Shown one piece after another: positions 1 through 9,473 of a stretch of DNA of 64,000 nucleotides. The DNA lies in contig CP018628.1 of the NCBI GenBank assembly GCA_002271215.1, positions 3,658,001 to 3,722,000 of the forward strand, given 5' to 3'. Below the pieces are notes generated by a model. It was not told the origin of the DNA. It searched no databases and saw only the letters and a program-made list of their open reading frames with translations. Positions within the stretch are counted from its first letter, which is position 1; every line of letters starts with the position of its first letter. Source of the DNA: Lelliottia jeotgali (GTDB lineage: Bacteria > Pseudomonadota > Gammaproteobacteria > Enterobacterales > Enterobacteriaceae). The position numbers were made by a program, and so were the translations under genes.

Positions 1-366
1 GCTCCGCATATTCAGCTCTCCCCTTCCCTGTGGCTCGGGCACGTTTATCTTCTGGTGATGAATAAAACGGTGTGGGATGGTCTCGACGTGAAGGATCGCG
101 GTGCCATCAAACGGGCAGCCGCCGCGACGCAAAGACGTCTCGGGGCAGCGCAAGACGCAAATCTGCTTGAGATGGTAAACCAGATGAAAAAAGATGGCGC
201 ATCCATTCACTACCTGACGAATCAGGAGCTAGAAGCCTGGCAAACCGCCACCGGATATCAGCAGGTGCAGGCCGAATGGGTGGCTCAGCAGGAAAGCAAA
301 GGGATAACGGATGCTGGCCTGCTGATGAAGGGTGTCAGCACCATTGTTAACGACGTCATAAGATAA
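1..366 (+). CDS. TRAP transporter solute-binding protein (DctP-like), C-terminal part
   Basis: The frame is open from base 1, so the gene starts before the window; only about the last 121 residues are visible. The tail (NKTVWDGLDVKDRGAIKRAA followed by a long amphipathic helix) resembles the C-terminal lobe of DctP-family periplasmic binding proteins of TRAP transporters, where a 'vW..L....r..i..Aa' segment is typical. The likely role is periplasmic capture of a carboxylate-type substrate for a Na+-driven permease. In E. coli argO precedes mscS, so this neighbour is different. The family call rests on the tail alone and the ligand cannot be told. Confidence 0.6.
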   Translation, partial: APHIQLSPSLWLGHVYLLVMNKTVWDGLDVKDRGAIKRAAAATQRRLGAAQDANLLEMVNQMKKDGASIHYLTNQELEAWQTATGYQQVQAEWVAQQESKGITDAGLLMKGVSTIVNDVIR

Positions 367-369
367 AAA

Positions 370-399
370 AACGCCCGCCGGGTTCTCCCAGCGGGCGTT
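370..399 (-). terminator. Rho-independent terminator of mscS (also faces the TRAP gene)
   Basis: Perfect 9-bp inverted repeat AACGCCCGC/GCGGGCGTT with a 12-nt loop. It is followed on the minus strand by a run of T (the A run at 364-371 read in reverse). It lies between two convergent genes and could stop both, but the T-run favours mscS. Confidence 0.85.
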
Positions 400-415
400 G
401 TCTTTCCGGGCGGAT

Positions 416-1276
416 TTACTCGCTCGCGTTTTCTTTCACACGCTTGAAGTTCACGTCCATCTGCGGATACGGGAAGCTGATACCGTTGGCATCAAACTCA
501 CGTTTGATACGCTCCAGCACGTCCCAGTAAACGTTCTGCAGGTCACCGCTTTTGCTCCAGATGCGCACCACGAAATTGATCGACGACGCCCCCAGCTCAT
601 TCAGACGCACGGTCATTTCGCGGTCTTTGATGATGCGCTCATCCGACTCAATGATGCGGGTGAGCAGCGCTTTAACCTGATCAATATCAGAATCGTATGC
701 GACGCTAATCAACAGTTCGTTGCGACGTACCGGCTCGCGGGAGAAGTTAATAATATTCCCGGCGATAATTTTCCCGTTTGGCACCACCACAATACGGCCA
801 TCAACGGTGCGCAGGGTGGTGGAGAAAATCTGCACCTGCAGTACGGTCCCGGCAATGCCACCTAAATCAACATATTCACCGGAGCGGAACGGGCGGAAAG
901 TCACCAGCAGCACGCCTGCCGCCAGGTTTGAGAGAGAACCCTGCAGGGCCAGACCGATAGCCAGACCGGCAGCACCGAGTACCGCGATGACGGAAGCCGT
1001 CTGCACCCCGACGCGCCCCAGCGCAGCAATAAGCGTAAAGGCAATAATGCCGTAGCGCACCAGCGCAGAGAGGAAATCGGCTACCGTGGCGTCAATCTGA
1101 CGCGCACGCATCACGCGGTTGATCGCATTGGACACCACGCGTGCCACGATCATCCCGACGATAATAATCGCAATTGCTGCCACGATGTTTACCGCATAAC
1201 TCAGCAGTAGCGCCTGGTTGCGCACCAGCCAGGTGCCTGCGTTATTAATGCCATCTACTACACCGAGATCATCCAT
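416..1276 (-). CDS. mscS: Small-conductance mechanosensitive channel MscS
   Basis: 286 residues, the E. coli length, with near-identical sequence. The channel opens under membrane tension to release solutes on hypo-osmotic shock. Three N-terminal membrane helices are visible (about 25-57, 65-85, 94-128). The third is the pore helix, with the Gly/Ala-packed stretch [21 protein letters not shown] beta domain and the mixed cytoplasmic cage follow, including the conserved [20 protein letters not shown]. An AAGGAAG ribosome site precedes the ATG. It is convergent with the TRAP gene and upstream of fbaA in the usual enterobacterial order. Confidence 0.97.
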   Translation of the reverse strand: MDDLGVVDGINNAGTWLVRNQALLLSYAVNIVAAIAIIIVGMIVARVVSNAINRVMRARQIDATVADFLSALVRYGIIAFTLIAALGRVGVQTASVIAVLGAAGLAIGLALQGSLSNLAAGVLLVTFRPFRSGEYVDLGGIAGTVLQVQIFSTTLRTVDGRIVVVPNGKIIAGNIINFSREPVRRNELLISVAYDSDIDQVKALLTRIIESDERIIKDREMTVRLNELGASSINFVVRIWSKSGDLQNVYWDVLERIKREFDANGISFPYPQMDVNFKRVKENASE

Positions 1277-1419
1277 TCATTCTTCCTTTTCTAATCCAGA
1301 CAAAAAAATCCATCTCACTTGGGAGACAGGCAGGTTAGTAAAGGGTAAACAAAAAGCGCGGATTATGCCAAACAGATCACAAAATCCGCCAATGCAGCCC
1401 GTTGAAAAGGCATAAAAAA

Positions 1420-1439
1420 AGGCCCGCAAATGCGGACCT
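1420..1439 (-). terminator. Rho-independent terminator after fbaA
   Basis: Inverted repeat AGGTCCGCA/TGCGGGCCT (one G-T pair) with a 2-nt loop, followed on the minus strand by seven T. It lies 25 bp past the fbaA stop and ends the epd-pgk-fbaA unit. Confidence 0.85.
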
Positions 1440-1463
1440 CTTTAGCGCTAAAAGCAGCTCAAA

Positions 1464-2543
1464 TTACAGAACGTCAACCGCGTTCAGTTCTTTGAATGCC
1501 TGCTCCAGACGGGTGATCATAGAGGTCTGGGCAGAACGCAGCCATACGCGTGGATCGTAGTATTTCTTGTTCGGCTGGTCTTCGCCTTTCGGGTTGCCCA
1601 GCTGACCTTGCAGGTAAGCTTCGTTGGTTTTGTAGTACTGCAGGATGCCGTCCCAGGTTGCCCATTGGGTATCGGTATCGATGTTCATTTTAACTACACC
1701 GTAGCTTACGGAGTCTTTGATTTCCTGAGCAGAAGAACCGGAACCGCCGTGGAAGACGAAGTTCAGGCTGTTGTGCGGCAGGTTGTGTTTCTTAGAAACG
1801 TATTCCTGAGAATCGCGCAGGATAGTCGGAGTCAGAACCACGTTACCTGGCTTGTAAACGCCGTGTACGTTACCGAAAGATGCCGCGATGGTGAAACGTG
1901 GGCTGATTTTGCTCAGCTCGGTGTACGCGTAATCAACGTCTTCTGGCTGGGTGTACAGTGCAGAAGCGTCCATGTGGCTGTTGTCCACGCCGTCTTCTTC
2001 ACCGCCGGTGCAACCCAGTTCGATTTCCAGGGTCATGTCCATTTTGGACATACGCGCCAGGTATTTGGAGCAGATTTCGATGTTTTCGTGCAGTGACTCT
2101 TCGGACAGGTCGATCATGTGGGAAGAGAACAGTGGCTTACCGGTCGCTGCGAAGTGTTTTTCGCCAGCGTCCAGCAGACCGTCGATCCACGGCAGCAGTT
2201 TCTTCGCGCAGTGGTCGGTATGCAGGATTACTGGAACACCGTAGTGCTCAGCCATCTGGTGTACGTGATGCGCACCAGAGATTGCGCCCAGGATTGCTGC
2301 GCCCTGAGGAACGTCAGTTTTCACGCCTTTACCGGCGATGAATGCTGCGCCACCGTTAGAGAACTGGACGATGACCGGCGCTTTAACTTTTGCAGCGGTT
2401 TCCAGTACGGCGTTAATGGAGTCGGTACCCACGCAGTTAACTGCTGGCAGAGCAAAGTTGTTCTCTTTAGCTACCTGGAACACTTTCTGAACGTCATCAC
2501 CAGTGATCACGCCAGGTTTTACGAAATCAAAAATTTTAGACAT
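1464..2543 (-). CDS. fbaA: Class II fructose-bisphosphate aldolase
   Basis: 359 residues, the same length as E. coli FbaA. A zinc enzyme of the cytosol that cleaves fructose-1,6-bisphosphate to dihydroxyacetone phosphate and glyceraldehyde-3-phosphate. The HTDHC segment near residue 110 carries the catalytic Asp and a zinc His, and the class II signature ELGCTGGEEDGVDNS follows. NVHGVYKPGN and FHGGSGSS supply further zinc and phosphate contacts. It is last in the epd-pgk-fbaA order with 92 bp to pgk, so a separate promoter may exist there; none was assigned. Confidence 0.98.
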   Translation of the reverse strand: MSKIFDFVKPGVITGDDVQKVFQVAKENNFALPAVNCVGTDSINAVLETAAKVKAPVIVQFSNGGAAFIAGKGVKTDVPQGAAILGAISGAHHVHQMAEHYGVPVILHTDHCAKKLLPWIDGLLDAGEKHFAATGKPLFSSHMIDLSEESLHENIEICSKYLARMSKMDMTLEIELGCTGGEEDGVDNSHMDASALYTQPEDVDYAYTELSKISPRFTIAASFGNVHGVYKPGNVVLTPTILRDSQEYVSKKHNLPHNSLNFVFHGGSGSSAQEIKDSVSYGVVKMNIDTDTQWATWDGILQYYKTNEAYLQGQLGNPKGEDQPNKKYYDPRVWLRSAQTSMITRLEQAFKELNAVDVL

Positions 2544-2635
2544 GTTACGTAGTCCTGTATCTTCGGCCGTTAGAAAAGGTGCGAGCTCTAATAAGCACGC
2601 TGAAATTTGGGCAGGTTTCCCTGCCCATGAATGGC

Positions 2636-3799
2636 TTACTTCTTAGCGCGCTCTTCGAGCATAGCTACTGCTGGCAGAACTTTGCCTTCCACGAATTCGA
2701 GGAATGCGCCGCCACCAGTGGAGATGTAGGAGATTTTGTCGGAAATACCGAACAGGTCGATTGCCGCCAGAGTATCGCCGCCGCCTGCGATGGAGAACGC
2801 TTCGCTGTCTGCGATTGCGTTAGCCACGATTTCAGTGCCTTTGCGGAAGTTCGGGAATTCGAACACGCCAACCGGGCCATTCCACAGAATGGTTTTCGCA
2901 TTTTTCAGGATATCAGCCAGTTTCTGTGCAGAAACGTCACCCAGATCCAGAATCTGCTCTTCATCTTTGATGTCGTTAACAGATTTCAGGGTAGCCGCTG
3001 CAGTTTCAGAGAACTCAGTTGCCACGCGAACGTCCGTTGGGACTGGGATATCACAAGTGGTCAGCAGACGTTTTGCTTCGTCAACCAGGTCCGCTTCGTA
3101 CAGGGATTTACCCACGTTGTGGCCTTGAGCAGCAACGAAGGTGTTCGCGATACCACCGCCAACAATCAGCTGGTCAGCGATTTTAGACAGGGAATCCAGA
3201 ACGGTCAGTTTGGTAGAAACTTTAGAGCCACCAACGATAGCAACCATTGGACGCGCTGGTTCTTTCAGTGCTTTACCCAGTGCTTCCAGTTCGTCTGCCA
3301 GCAGTGGACCTGCGCAAGCGACGTCTGCGAATTTACCGATACCGTGGGTAGAAGCCTGCGCACGGTGAGCTGTACCGAATGCATCCATTACGAATACGTC
3401 GCACAGGGCAGCGTATTTTTTGGAGAGTGCTTCGTCGTCTTTCTTCTCGCCTTTGTTGAAGCGAACGTTTTCCAGAACAACCAGTTCACCTGCCGCCACT
3501 TCAACGCCGTCCAGGTAGTCTTTAACCAGACGTACCGGGTTAGACAGTTTGTCTTTCAGGTAGTTAACAACCGGCAGCAGAGAGAATTCTTCGTTGTACT
3601 CGCCTTCGGTCGGACGACCCAGGTGAGAGGTTACCATCACTTTCGCACCCTGTTTCAGTGCCAGTTCGATGGTTGGCAGGGAGGCACGAATACGTGCATC
3701 GCTGGTCACTTTGCCATCTTTAACAGGTACGTTCAGATCGGCACGGATGAAAACGCGTTTACCTGCCAGATCCAGATCGGTCATCTTAATTACAGACAT
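2636..3799 (-). CDS. pgk: Phosphoglycerate kinase
   Basis: 387 residues, matching the family. It transfers phosphate from 1,3-bisphosphoglycerate to ADP in glycolysis. The N-terminal lobe has the substrate signature [13 protein letters not shown]. The C-terminal nucleotide lobe has NGPVGVFEF and the helix-capping [10 protein letters not shown]. The ATG is preceded by GAGAGGATTC, a good ribosome site. It lies between epd and fbaA on the same strand, 49 bp after epd, consistent with co-transcription. Codon choice is strongly biased (CTG, CGT, GGT), as in highly expressed genes. Confidence 0.98.
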   Translation of the reverse strand: MSVIKMTDLDLAGKRVFIRADLNVPVKDGKVTSDARIRASLPTIELALKQGAKVMVTSHLGRPTEGEYNEEFSLLPVVNYLKDKLSNPVRLVKDYLDGVEVAAGELVVLENVRFNKGEKKDDEALSKKYAALCDVFVMDAFGTAHRAQASTHGIGKFADVACAGPLLADELEALGKALKEPARPMVAIVGGSKVSTKLTVLDSLSKIADQLIVGGGIANTFVAAQGHNVGKSLYEADLVDEAKRLLTTCDIPVPTDVRVATEFSETAAATLKSVNDIKDEEQILDLGDVSAQKLADILKNAKTILWNGPVGVFEFPNFRKGTEIVANAIADSEAFSIAGGGDTLAAIDLFGISDKISYISTGGGAFLEFVEGKVLPAVAMLEERAKK

Positions 3800-3848
3800 G
3801 GTGAATCCTCTCGTTGATTCTTAAAGTTTTGCATGCGCACTTTGCGCC

Positions 3849-4868
3849 CTACCTGAAACCTTCTGCGGCCATGGCTAACGTGGTGTCGAGCATCCGGTTA
3901 GCAAAGCCCCATTCATTATCGCACCACACCAGCGTTTTGATGAGGTGGGCACCGCTGACCCGCGTCTGTGTACCATCGACAATGGCACTGTGCGGATCGT
4001 GGTTAAAATCTACTGAGACCAACGGTAATTCCGTATAGTCAACTATACCATGAAATGTACCCTGTGCCGCTTTTTGCAACAACAGGTTGACTTCATTAGC
4101 TTTTACCGGTTTCTTCACGGTAACACTGAGGTCAATCGCGGTGACATTTATGGTCGGCACGCGGACCGCAATGGCTTCAAATCGATCGTTAAACTGAGGG
4201 AAAATACGGGTGATCCCAGCCGCCAGTTTCGTATCCACCGGAATGATTGACTGACTCGCCGCGCGCGTGCGACGTAAGTCCGGGTGATACGCGTCGATAA
4301 CCTGCTGATCGTGCATGGCGGAGTGAATCGTGGTGACTGTGCCCGATTCAATGCCATACGCATCGTCTAGCAGTTTGATGACCGGAATAATGCAGTTTGT
4401 GGTGCAGGAGGCGTTGGAGACGATACGGTGTTCAGCTTGCAGCTCAAGATGGTTCACACCGTAGACGACGGTGGCGTCGAGGTCGTGACCACCGGGATGG
4501 GAAAACAGCACTTTCTTCGCGCCTGCTGCCAGATGCGCCTCGCCGTGTTCGCGATTGCCGTACACGCCGGTACAATCAAGCACCACATCCACACCCAATT
4601 CACGCCACGGTAGCGCTTCAATGCTGCGCTCATGCAGGACGCGAATCACATCATCGCCGACGAACAGTTGCTCTCTTTCCTGGCGAACATCCCAGGCAAA
4701 GCGCCCATGGCTGGTATCGTATTTCAACAAATGCGCCATACCCGCCGCGTCTGCCAGTTCATTGACAGCCACTACGGTGATTTCCGCCCGACGTCCGGAT
4801 TCATATAAAGCGCGAACCACGTTACGTCCGATGCGACCAAAGCCATTAATCGCTACGCGTACGGTCAT
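3849..4868 (-). CDS. epd: D-erythrose-4-phosphate dehydrogenase
   Basis: 339 residues, a GAPDH-fold enzyme. It oxidises erythrose-4-phosphate to 4-phosphoerythronate, the first step of the de novo pyridoxal-5-phosphate route. The NAD-binding start [20 protein letters not shown] is visible, as is the catalytic cysteine motif [10 protein letters not shown]. Its position upstream of pgk separates it from gapA, as does HHV-free sequence around the active site; the call follows synteny and overall similarity to E. coli Epd. GCAGGAGACC precedes the ATG. It is the first gene of the epd-pgk-fbaA unit. Confidence 0.95.
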   Translation of the reverse strand: MTVRVAINGFGRIGRNVVRALYESGRRAEITVVAVNELADAAGMAHLLKYDTSHGRFAWDVRQEREQLFVGDDVIRVLHERSIEALPWRELGVDVVLDCTGVYGNREHGEAHLAAGAKKVLFSHPGGHDLDATVVYGVNHLELQAEHRIVSNASCTTNCIIPVIKLLDDAYGIESGTVTTIHSAMHDQQVIDAYHPDLRRTRAASQSIIPVDTKLAAGITRIFPQFNDRFEAIAVRVPTINVTAIDLSVTVKKPVKANEVNLLLQKAAQGTFHGIVDYTELPLVSVDFNHDPHSAIVDGTQTRVSGAHLIKTLVWCDNEWGFANRMLDTTLAMAAEGFR

Positions 4869-5158
4869 AGGTCTCCTGCAAGGCTATCCCTGAATTGAAG
4901 TGGCTGAAAGAGTAATCCAGCTACGCTCAGAGGGGAATCCTTGCCTGTCACAAACTGCGACTGATTGGTCAATTGTCGAACATTTAATCGACTGAAACGC
5001 TTCAGCAAGAATAAGCGAAACGGGGAATAAAAGGAACGTTCGCCCGGAGCAATAAGCCAGCTATATGACATGCGTCACATTTTCAATGGAATAATTCACA
5101 GGGATGTTACATGAATCAGGAATAGCGGATACAAAAAAACCGGGTGGAGGGAAAAGCA
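4869..5158. other. Intergenic region between epd and tktA, upstream half
   Basis: About 290 bp with no convincing gene. It should contain the promoter of the epd-pgk-fbaA unit, which reads leftwards from 4868. In E. coli several genes separate epd and tktA; none is present here. A 68-codon minus-strand frame at 4865-5071 has no family features and no good start context. Confidence 0.5.
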
Positions 5159-5184
5159 AAACGGTAACCCATAGGTTACCGTTT
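5159..5184 (-). terminator. Terminator after tktA
   Basis: 11-bp perfect inverted repeat AAACGGTAACC/GGTTACCGTTT with a 4-nt loop and T-rich flanks on both strands. It lies 75 bp past the tktA stop. Confidence 0.8.
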
Positions 5185-5195
5185 TTGATGTTTGC

Positions 5196-5229
5196 GCCCT
5201 CTCCCGTGGGAGAGAGTTGGGGTGAGGGC
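5196..5229. repeat. Palindromic CCCTCTCCC/GGGAGAG intergenic repeat
   Basis: Core GCCCTCTCCCGTGGGAGAG followed by a GGGGTGAGGGC tail. The same module recurs at 24324-24345, 25631-25749, 30275-30299 and 31585-31677. Here it is intact, next to the tktA terminator. Confidence 0.75.
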
Positions 5230-5259
5230 ATCAGGCCGCACACACCCCATAAGCGGCGA

Positions 5260-7254
5260 TTACAGCAGTTCTTTCGCTTTCGCGACTACGTTCTCAACGG
5301 TGAAGCCAAACTCTTCGAACAGCAGTTCTGCAGGTGCAGACTCGCCGAAGGTGGTCATACCGACGATAGCGCCGTTCAGGCCCACGTATTTGAACCAGTA
5401 GTCAGCGATACCCGCTTCCACTGCAACGCGTGCAGACACGGCTTTCGGCAGTACGGATTCACGGTAAGCCGCATCCTGCTTGTCGAACGCGTCGGTAGAC
5501 GGCATGGAGACCACGCGCGCTTTCACGCCTTCGGCAGACAGTTTATCCCACGCTGCAACCGCCAGTTCAACTTCAGAACCGGTCGCGATGATGATCAGCT
5601 GCGGCTGCGAACCAGCGCAATCTTTCAGCACGTAACCACCGCGAGCGATGTTCGCCAGCTGCTCTTCGGTACGATCCTGCTGTGCCAGGTTCTGACGGGA
5701 GAGGATCAGCGCGGTAGGACCGTCCTGACGCTCAACGCCATATTTCCACGCAACCGCGGACTCAACCTGATCACATGGACGCCATGTGGACATGTTCGGG
5801 GTCACACGCAGAGACGCGACCTGCTCAACCGGCTGGTGAGTCGGACCATCTTCACCCAGACCGATAGAGTCGTGGGTGTAGACCATCACCTGACGCTGTT
5901 TCATCAGCGCAGCCATACGCACGGCGTTACGTGCATATTCCACAAACATCAGGAAGGTAGAGGTGTACGGCAGGAAACCGCCGTGCAGGGAGATACCGTT
6001 GGCAATCGCGGTCATACCGAATTCACGCACACCGTAATGGATGTAGTTACCGGCGGTATCTTCGTTAATCGCTTTAGAGCCAGACCAGATGGTCAGGTTA
6101 GACGGTGCCAGGTCAGCAGAGCCGCCGAGGAATTCTGGCAGCAGCGGGCCGAAGGCTTCGATCGCATTCTGAGACGCTTTACGGCTGGCGATTTTTGCAG
6201 GGTTAGCCTGCAGTTTGGCGATGATTTCGTTCGCTTTCGCCGCGAAATCTTCCGGCATGTCACCTTTCATACGACGGGTGAATTCAGCCGCTTCCTGAGG
6301 GAAGGCTTTCGCGTAAGCAGCGAATTTCTCGTTCCAGACGGACTCTTTCGCCTGGCCTGCTTCTTTGGCATCCCACTGAGCGTAGATCTCAGAAGGAATT
6401 TCAAACGGCGCGTATTTCCAGCCCAGCTGTTCGCGGGTCAGTGCAATTTCTGCGTCGCCCAGCGGTGCGCCGTGGGAATCGTGGGTACCGGCTTTGTTTG
6501 GAGAACCGAAACCGATGATGGTTTTGCACATCAGCAGAGACGGTTTGTCAGTCACAGCGCGCGCTTCTTCTACTGCGCGTTTAATCGCAGCAGCATCGTG
6601 GCCATCAACGCCACGTACAACGTGCCAGCCGTAGGCTTCGAAACGTTTAGCAGTGTCGTCAGTGAACCAGCCTTCAACGTGACCATCGATGGAGATACCG
6701 TTGTCATCGTAGAACGCAACCAGTTTGCCCAGTTTCAGGGTACCGGCCAGGGAGCACACTTCGTGAGAAATGCCTTCCATCATACAGCCGTCGCCCATGA
6801 AGGCGTAGGTGAAGTGGTCAACGATGTCGTGGCCTGGACGGTTGAACTGTGCCGCCAGCGTTTTCTCTGCAATCGCCATACCGACCGCGTTCGCAATACC
6901 CTGACCCAGCGGACCGGTAGTGGTCTCAACGCCAGCGGTGTAACCCACTTCCGGGTGACCTGGAGTTTTGGAATGCAGCTGGCGGAAGTTTTTCAGCTCT
7001 TCGATTGGCAGCGCATAACCTGTGAGGTGCAACAGGCTATAGATCAGCATAGAGCCGTGGCCGTTAGACAGTACGAAACGGTCACGGTCAGCCCAGGACG
7101 GGTTCTGAGGGTTATGGTTCAGGAAATCACGCCACAGGACTTCGGCAATGTCAGCCATACCCATAGGGGCACCCGGGTGACCGGATTTGGCTTTCTGTAC
7201 TGCGTCCATGCTCAGCGCACGAATAGCATTAGCAAGCTCTTTACGTGAGGACAT
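5260..7254 (-). CDS. tktA: Transketolase 1
   Basis: 664 residues from the [11 protein letters not shown] start, which aligns with E. coli TktA (663) and has GGAG eight bases upstream. The frame stays open 49 codons further up, but that extension is low-complexity leader. The enzyme moves two-carbon ketol units in the non-oxidative pentose phosphate pathway and makes erythrose-4-phosphate, the substrate of Epd nearby. The thiamine diphosphate motif begins at [12 protein letters not shown] and ends near YDDN. HGAPLG and the pyrimidine-domain [10 protein letters not shown] are also visible. Confidence 0.97.
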   Translation of the reverse strand: MSSRKELANAIRALSMDAVQKAKSGHPGAPMGMADIAEVLWRDFLNHNPQNPSWADRDRFVLSNGHGSMLIYSLLHLTGYALPIEELKNFRQLHSKTPGHPEVGYTAGVETTTGPLGQGIANAVGMAIAEKTLAAQFNRPGHDIVDHFTYAFMGDGCMMEGISHEVCSLAGTLKLGKLVAFYDDNGISIDGHVEGWFTDDTAKRFEAYGWHVVRGVDGHDAAAIKRAVEEARAVTDKPSLLMCKTIIGFGSPNKAGTHDSHGAPLGDAEIALTREQLGWKYAPFEIPSEIYAQWDAKEAGQAKESVWNEKFAAYAKAFPQEAAEFTRRMKGDMPEDFAAKANEIIAKLQANPAKIASRKASQNAIEAFGPLLPEFLGGSADLAPSNLTIWSGSKAINEDTAGNYIHYGVREFGMTAIANGISLHGGFLPYTSTFLMFVEYARNAVRMAALMKQRQVMVYTHDSIGLGEDGPTHQPVEQVASLRVTPNMSTWRPCDQVESAVAWKYGVERQDGPTALILSRQNLAQQDRTEEQLANIARGGYVLKDCAGSQPQLIIIATGSEVELAVAAWDKLSAEGVKARVVSMPSTDAFDKQDAAYRESVLPKAVSARVAVEAGIADYWFKYVGLNGAIVGMTTFGESAPAELLFEEFGFTVENVVAKAKELL

Positions 7255-7525
7255 TTTAACTCCAGATCGGACTGTTAAAGGCCGTGCCCTTGACGACAGC
7301 GCGTTTTGGGCTATGCCAGAAAAAAGTGCCAACAATGTAACCCAAGCGACAAAGCATGTACATGGAGCATTCTTTTGCCGTTTAAGAAATCTCTGGATCA
7401 TGCTCGCATGTTGCGCAATCTACTCGCCCGGGCCTCCAGATATTCCTTATACTTAGCTCGACTGCGGCTTCGCTGCCGGAGCATTTTTCAGACTTTTTTC
7501 AGTTAACGAGTACGGAAGCAACATC
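7255..7525. other. Divergent promoter region of tktA and loiP
   Basis: About 270 bp between divergent start codons. It must hold the promoters of both genes. I see no clear operator; short frames here overlap the tktA leader and are not believed. Confidence 0.5.
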
Positions 7526-8284
7526 ATGAAAATGCGTGCAATAGTGCTGGCCCTGGGTACGACGCTGCTGCTGAGCGGCTGTCAGAATATGGATTCAAAC
7601 GGTCTGATGAGCTCTGGAGCAGAGGCTTTCCAGGCCTATTCCCTTAGCGATGCGCAGGTCAAAGCCTTGAGCGATCAGGCGTGCAAAGACATGGACGCTA
7701 AAGCGACCATCGCCCCCGCCAGTAGCACTTACGCACAGCGTCTGAACAAGATTGCCGCTGCACTCGGCGATAACATCAACGGTCAGCCGGTGAACTACAA
7801 AGTCTACATGGCGAAAGATGTGAACGCGTTTGCGATGGCTAACGGCTGCATCCGCGTCTACAGCGGCCTGATGGATATGATGACGGATAACGAAGTCGAA
7901 GCGGTGATCGGCCACGAAATGGGCCACGTCGCGCTCGGTCACGTGAAGAAAGGAATGCAGGTGGCGCTCGGCACCAACGCCGTGCGTGCGGCGGCGGCCT
8001 CTGCGGGCGGTATCGTCGGCAGCCTGTCGCAATCCCAGTTGGGCGATGTGGGCGAAAAACTGGTGAACTCCCAGTTCTCCCAGCGTCAGGAATCCGAAGC
8101 GGATGACTACTCTTACGATCTGTTGCGCAAACGCGGCATCAATCCTTCAGGCTTAGCGACCAGCTTTGAGAAACTGGCAAAACTGGAAGAAGGCCGTCAA
8201 AGCTCGATGTTTGACGATCACCCGGCTTCCGCTGAACGCGCGCAGCACATCCGCGATCGCATGGCGGCAGACGGCATTAAATAA
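7526..8284 (+). CDS. loiP: Outer-membrane lipoprotein metalloprotease LoiP (YggG), M48 family
   Basis: 252 residues. The N-terminus MKMRAIVLALGTTLLLSGCQ is a lipoprotein signal with lipobox LSGC and no Asp at +2, so outer-membrane sorting is expected. The zinc protease motif HEMGH lies near residue 130 (VIGHEMGHVALGH), with the third ligand in the ESEADDYSYDLL segment, as in M48 peptidases. In E. coli LoiP acts in periplasmic quality control with BepA and is induced by low osmolarity. It is a single gene, divergent from tktA and followed by REP units. Confidence 0.93.
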   Translation: MKMRAIVLALGTTLLLSGCQNMDSNGLMSSGAEAFQAYSLSDAQVKALSDQACKDMDAKATIAPASSTYAQRLNKIAAALGDNINGQPVNYKVYMAKDVNAFAMANGCIRVYSGLMDMMTDNEVEAVIGHEMGHVALGHVKKGMQVALGTNAVRAAAASAGGIVGSLSQSQLGDVGEKLVNSQFSQRQESEADDYSYDLLRKRGINPSGLATSFEKLAKLEEGRQSSMFDDHPASAERAQHIRDRMAADGIK

Positions 8285-8288
8285 AAAA

Positions 8289-8358
8289 GCCGGGTGGCGG
8301 CTAACGCCTTACCCGGCCTACAAGATTAACATGCCCGGCAAGTGCTACGCCGCCGGGC
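8289..8358. repeat. BIME: two REP units
   Basis: GCCGGGTGGCGGCTAACGCC...TTACCCGGC and GCCCGGCAAG...GCCGCCGGGC, two imperfect palindromes of the enterobacterial REP type. They lie between convergent loiP and speB, where they often act in mRNA 3'-end protection. Confidence 0.85.
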
Positions 8359-8368
8359 AATTTCTTGA

Positions 8369-9289
8369 TTACTCGCCTTTTTTGGCTGCCTGGATGTACA
8401 GCATTTCCAGCGCCAGCGTCGCCGCTGCCAGAGCGGTGATCTCAGACTGATCGTAAGCAGGCGCCACTTCCACGACGTCCATCCCCACGATGTTCAGATC
8501 TTTCAGACCGCGAACCAGTTTGATTGCACGGTCAGACGTCAGACCGCCAATCACCGGCGTACCGGTACCCGGTGCAAACGCAGGGTCCAGACAGTCGATG
8601 TCAAAGGTCAGATACACCGGCATATCGCCCACGATCTGCTTCACCTGAGCGATGATATCGTCCACGCCGCGATCGTTGACCTGGCAGGCGTCCAGCACCG
8701 TGAAGCCGTTGTCTTTATCGAATTCAGTACGGATACCGATCTGCACAGAATGATTCGGATCGATCAGCCCTTCGTTCGGCGCGGTATAGAACATAGTGCC
8801 GTGGTCAAACTCGCAGCCGTTCGCGTAGGTGTCGGTGTGGGCATCGAAATGGACCAGCGCCATTTTACCGAAATGTTTCGCGTGGGCGCGCAGCAGCGGC
8901 AGCGTCACGAAGTGGTCACCGCCGAAAGAGAGCATGCGCTTACCGGCAGCCAGCAGTTTCTCAGCATGGGCCTGCAGTTTTTCGCTCATCTCACGCGCGT
9001 CGCCGAAGGCATACACCAGGTCGCCGCAGTCGACGACGTTCAGGCGCTCGCGCATATCGAAGTTCCACGGGAAGCGGTTGTGCTCCCAGGCCAGATTGGT
9101 CGAAACCTGACGGATCGCCGCCGGGCCGTGACGGCCACCGGCACGACCCGAAGTCGCCATATCAAACGGAACGCCAGTAATCACCCAGTCAGCGTCGCTG
9201 TCGTACGGCTGGAAGTTCATCGGAAGACGTAAAAAACCAAACGCGTTAGATACCAGAGAGTTGTCGTACTGATGACCTAAAGTGCTCAT
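8369..9289 (-). CDS. speB: Agmatinase
   Basis: 306 residues, nearly identical to E. coli SpeB. A manganese ureohydrolase that converts agmatine to putrescine and urea. The metal motifs GGDHF (about residue 126), HFDAHTDTY and [12 protein letters not shown] supply the His and Asp ligands. AGGTCAGGAC precedes the ATG. It lies downstream of speA, which makes its substrate, in the same direction. The 184-bp gap contains a hairpin and a REP unit, so speB probably has its own promoter as well. Confidence 0.97.
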   Translation of the reverse strand: MSTLGHQYDNSLVSNAFGFLRLPMNFQPYDSDADWVITGVPFDMATSGRAGGRHGPAAIRQVSTNLAWEHNRFPWNFDMRERLNVVDCGDLVYAFGDAREMSEKLQAHAEKLLAAGKRMLSFGGDHFVTLPLLRAHAKHFGKMALVHFDAHTDTYANGCEFDHGTMFYTAPNEGLIDPNHSVQIGIRTEFDKDNGFTVLDACQVNDRGVDDIIAQVKQIVGDMPVYLTFDIDCLDPAFAPGTGTPVIGGLTSDRAIKLVRGLKDLNIVGMDVVEVAPAYDQSEITALAAATLALEMLYIQAAKKGE

Positions 9290-9334
9290 GTCCTGACCTC
9301 GTGTAGAGTCGATACAAGAAAATAGATGAAAAAA

Positions 9335-9373
9335 AATCCCCTCCGCGTCGTTAAACCCGACGAGGAAGGGATT
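9335..9373 (-). terminator. Hairpin with T-run between speA and speB
   Basis: Two 16-nt arms (9335-9350 and 9358-9373) pair with one mismatch and one G-U pair. They are followed on the minus strand by seven or more T. It would stop or attenuate speA read-through into speB. Confidence 0.65.
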
Positions 9374-9435
9374 GATTCGGAAACTGCATATTGGAGCGAA
9401 TTATCGCCGTTAATTCGTACAGGTTCAAGTATTCC

Positions 9436-9466
9436 GTAGGCCCGGTAAGCGCAGCGCCACCGGGCA
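9436..9466. repeat. REP unit
   Basis: GTAGGCCCGGTAAGCGCAGC with the closing GCCACCGGGC, a single REP palindrome 8 bp past the speA stop. Confidence 0.75.
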
Positions 9467-9473
9467 CGAGCGG

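Noticed and set aside
2579..3817. 412-codon plus-strand frame opposite pgk
   Set aside because: Same reason: mirror of a highly expressed gene with restricted codons.
5104..7248. 714-codon plus-strand frame opposite tktA
   Set aside because: Antisense shadow of a strongly codon-biased gene; His/Gln/Phe-rich translation with no family features.
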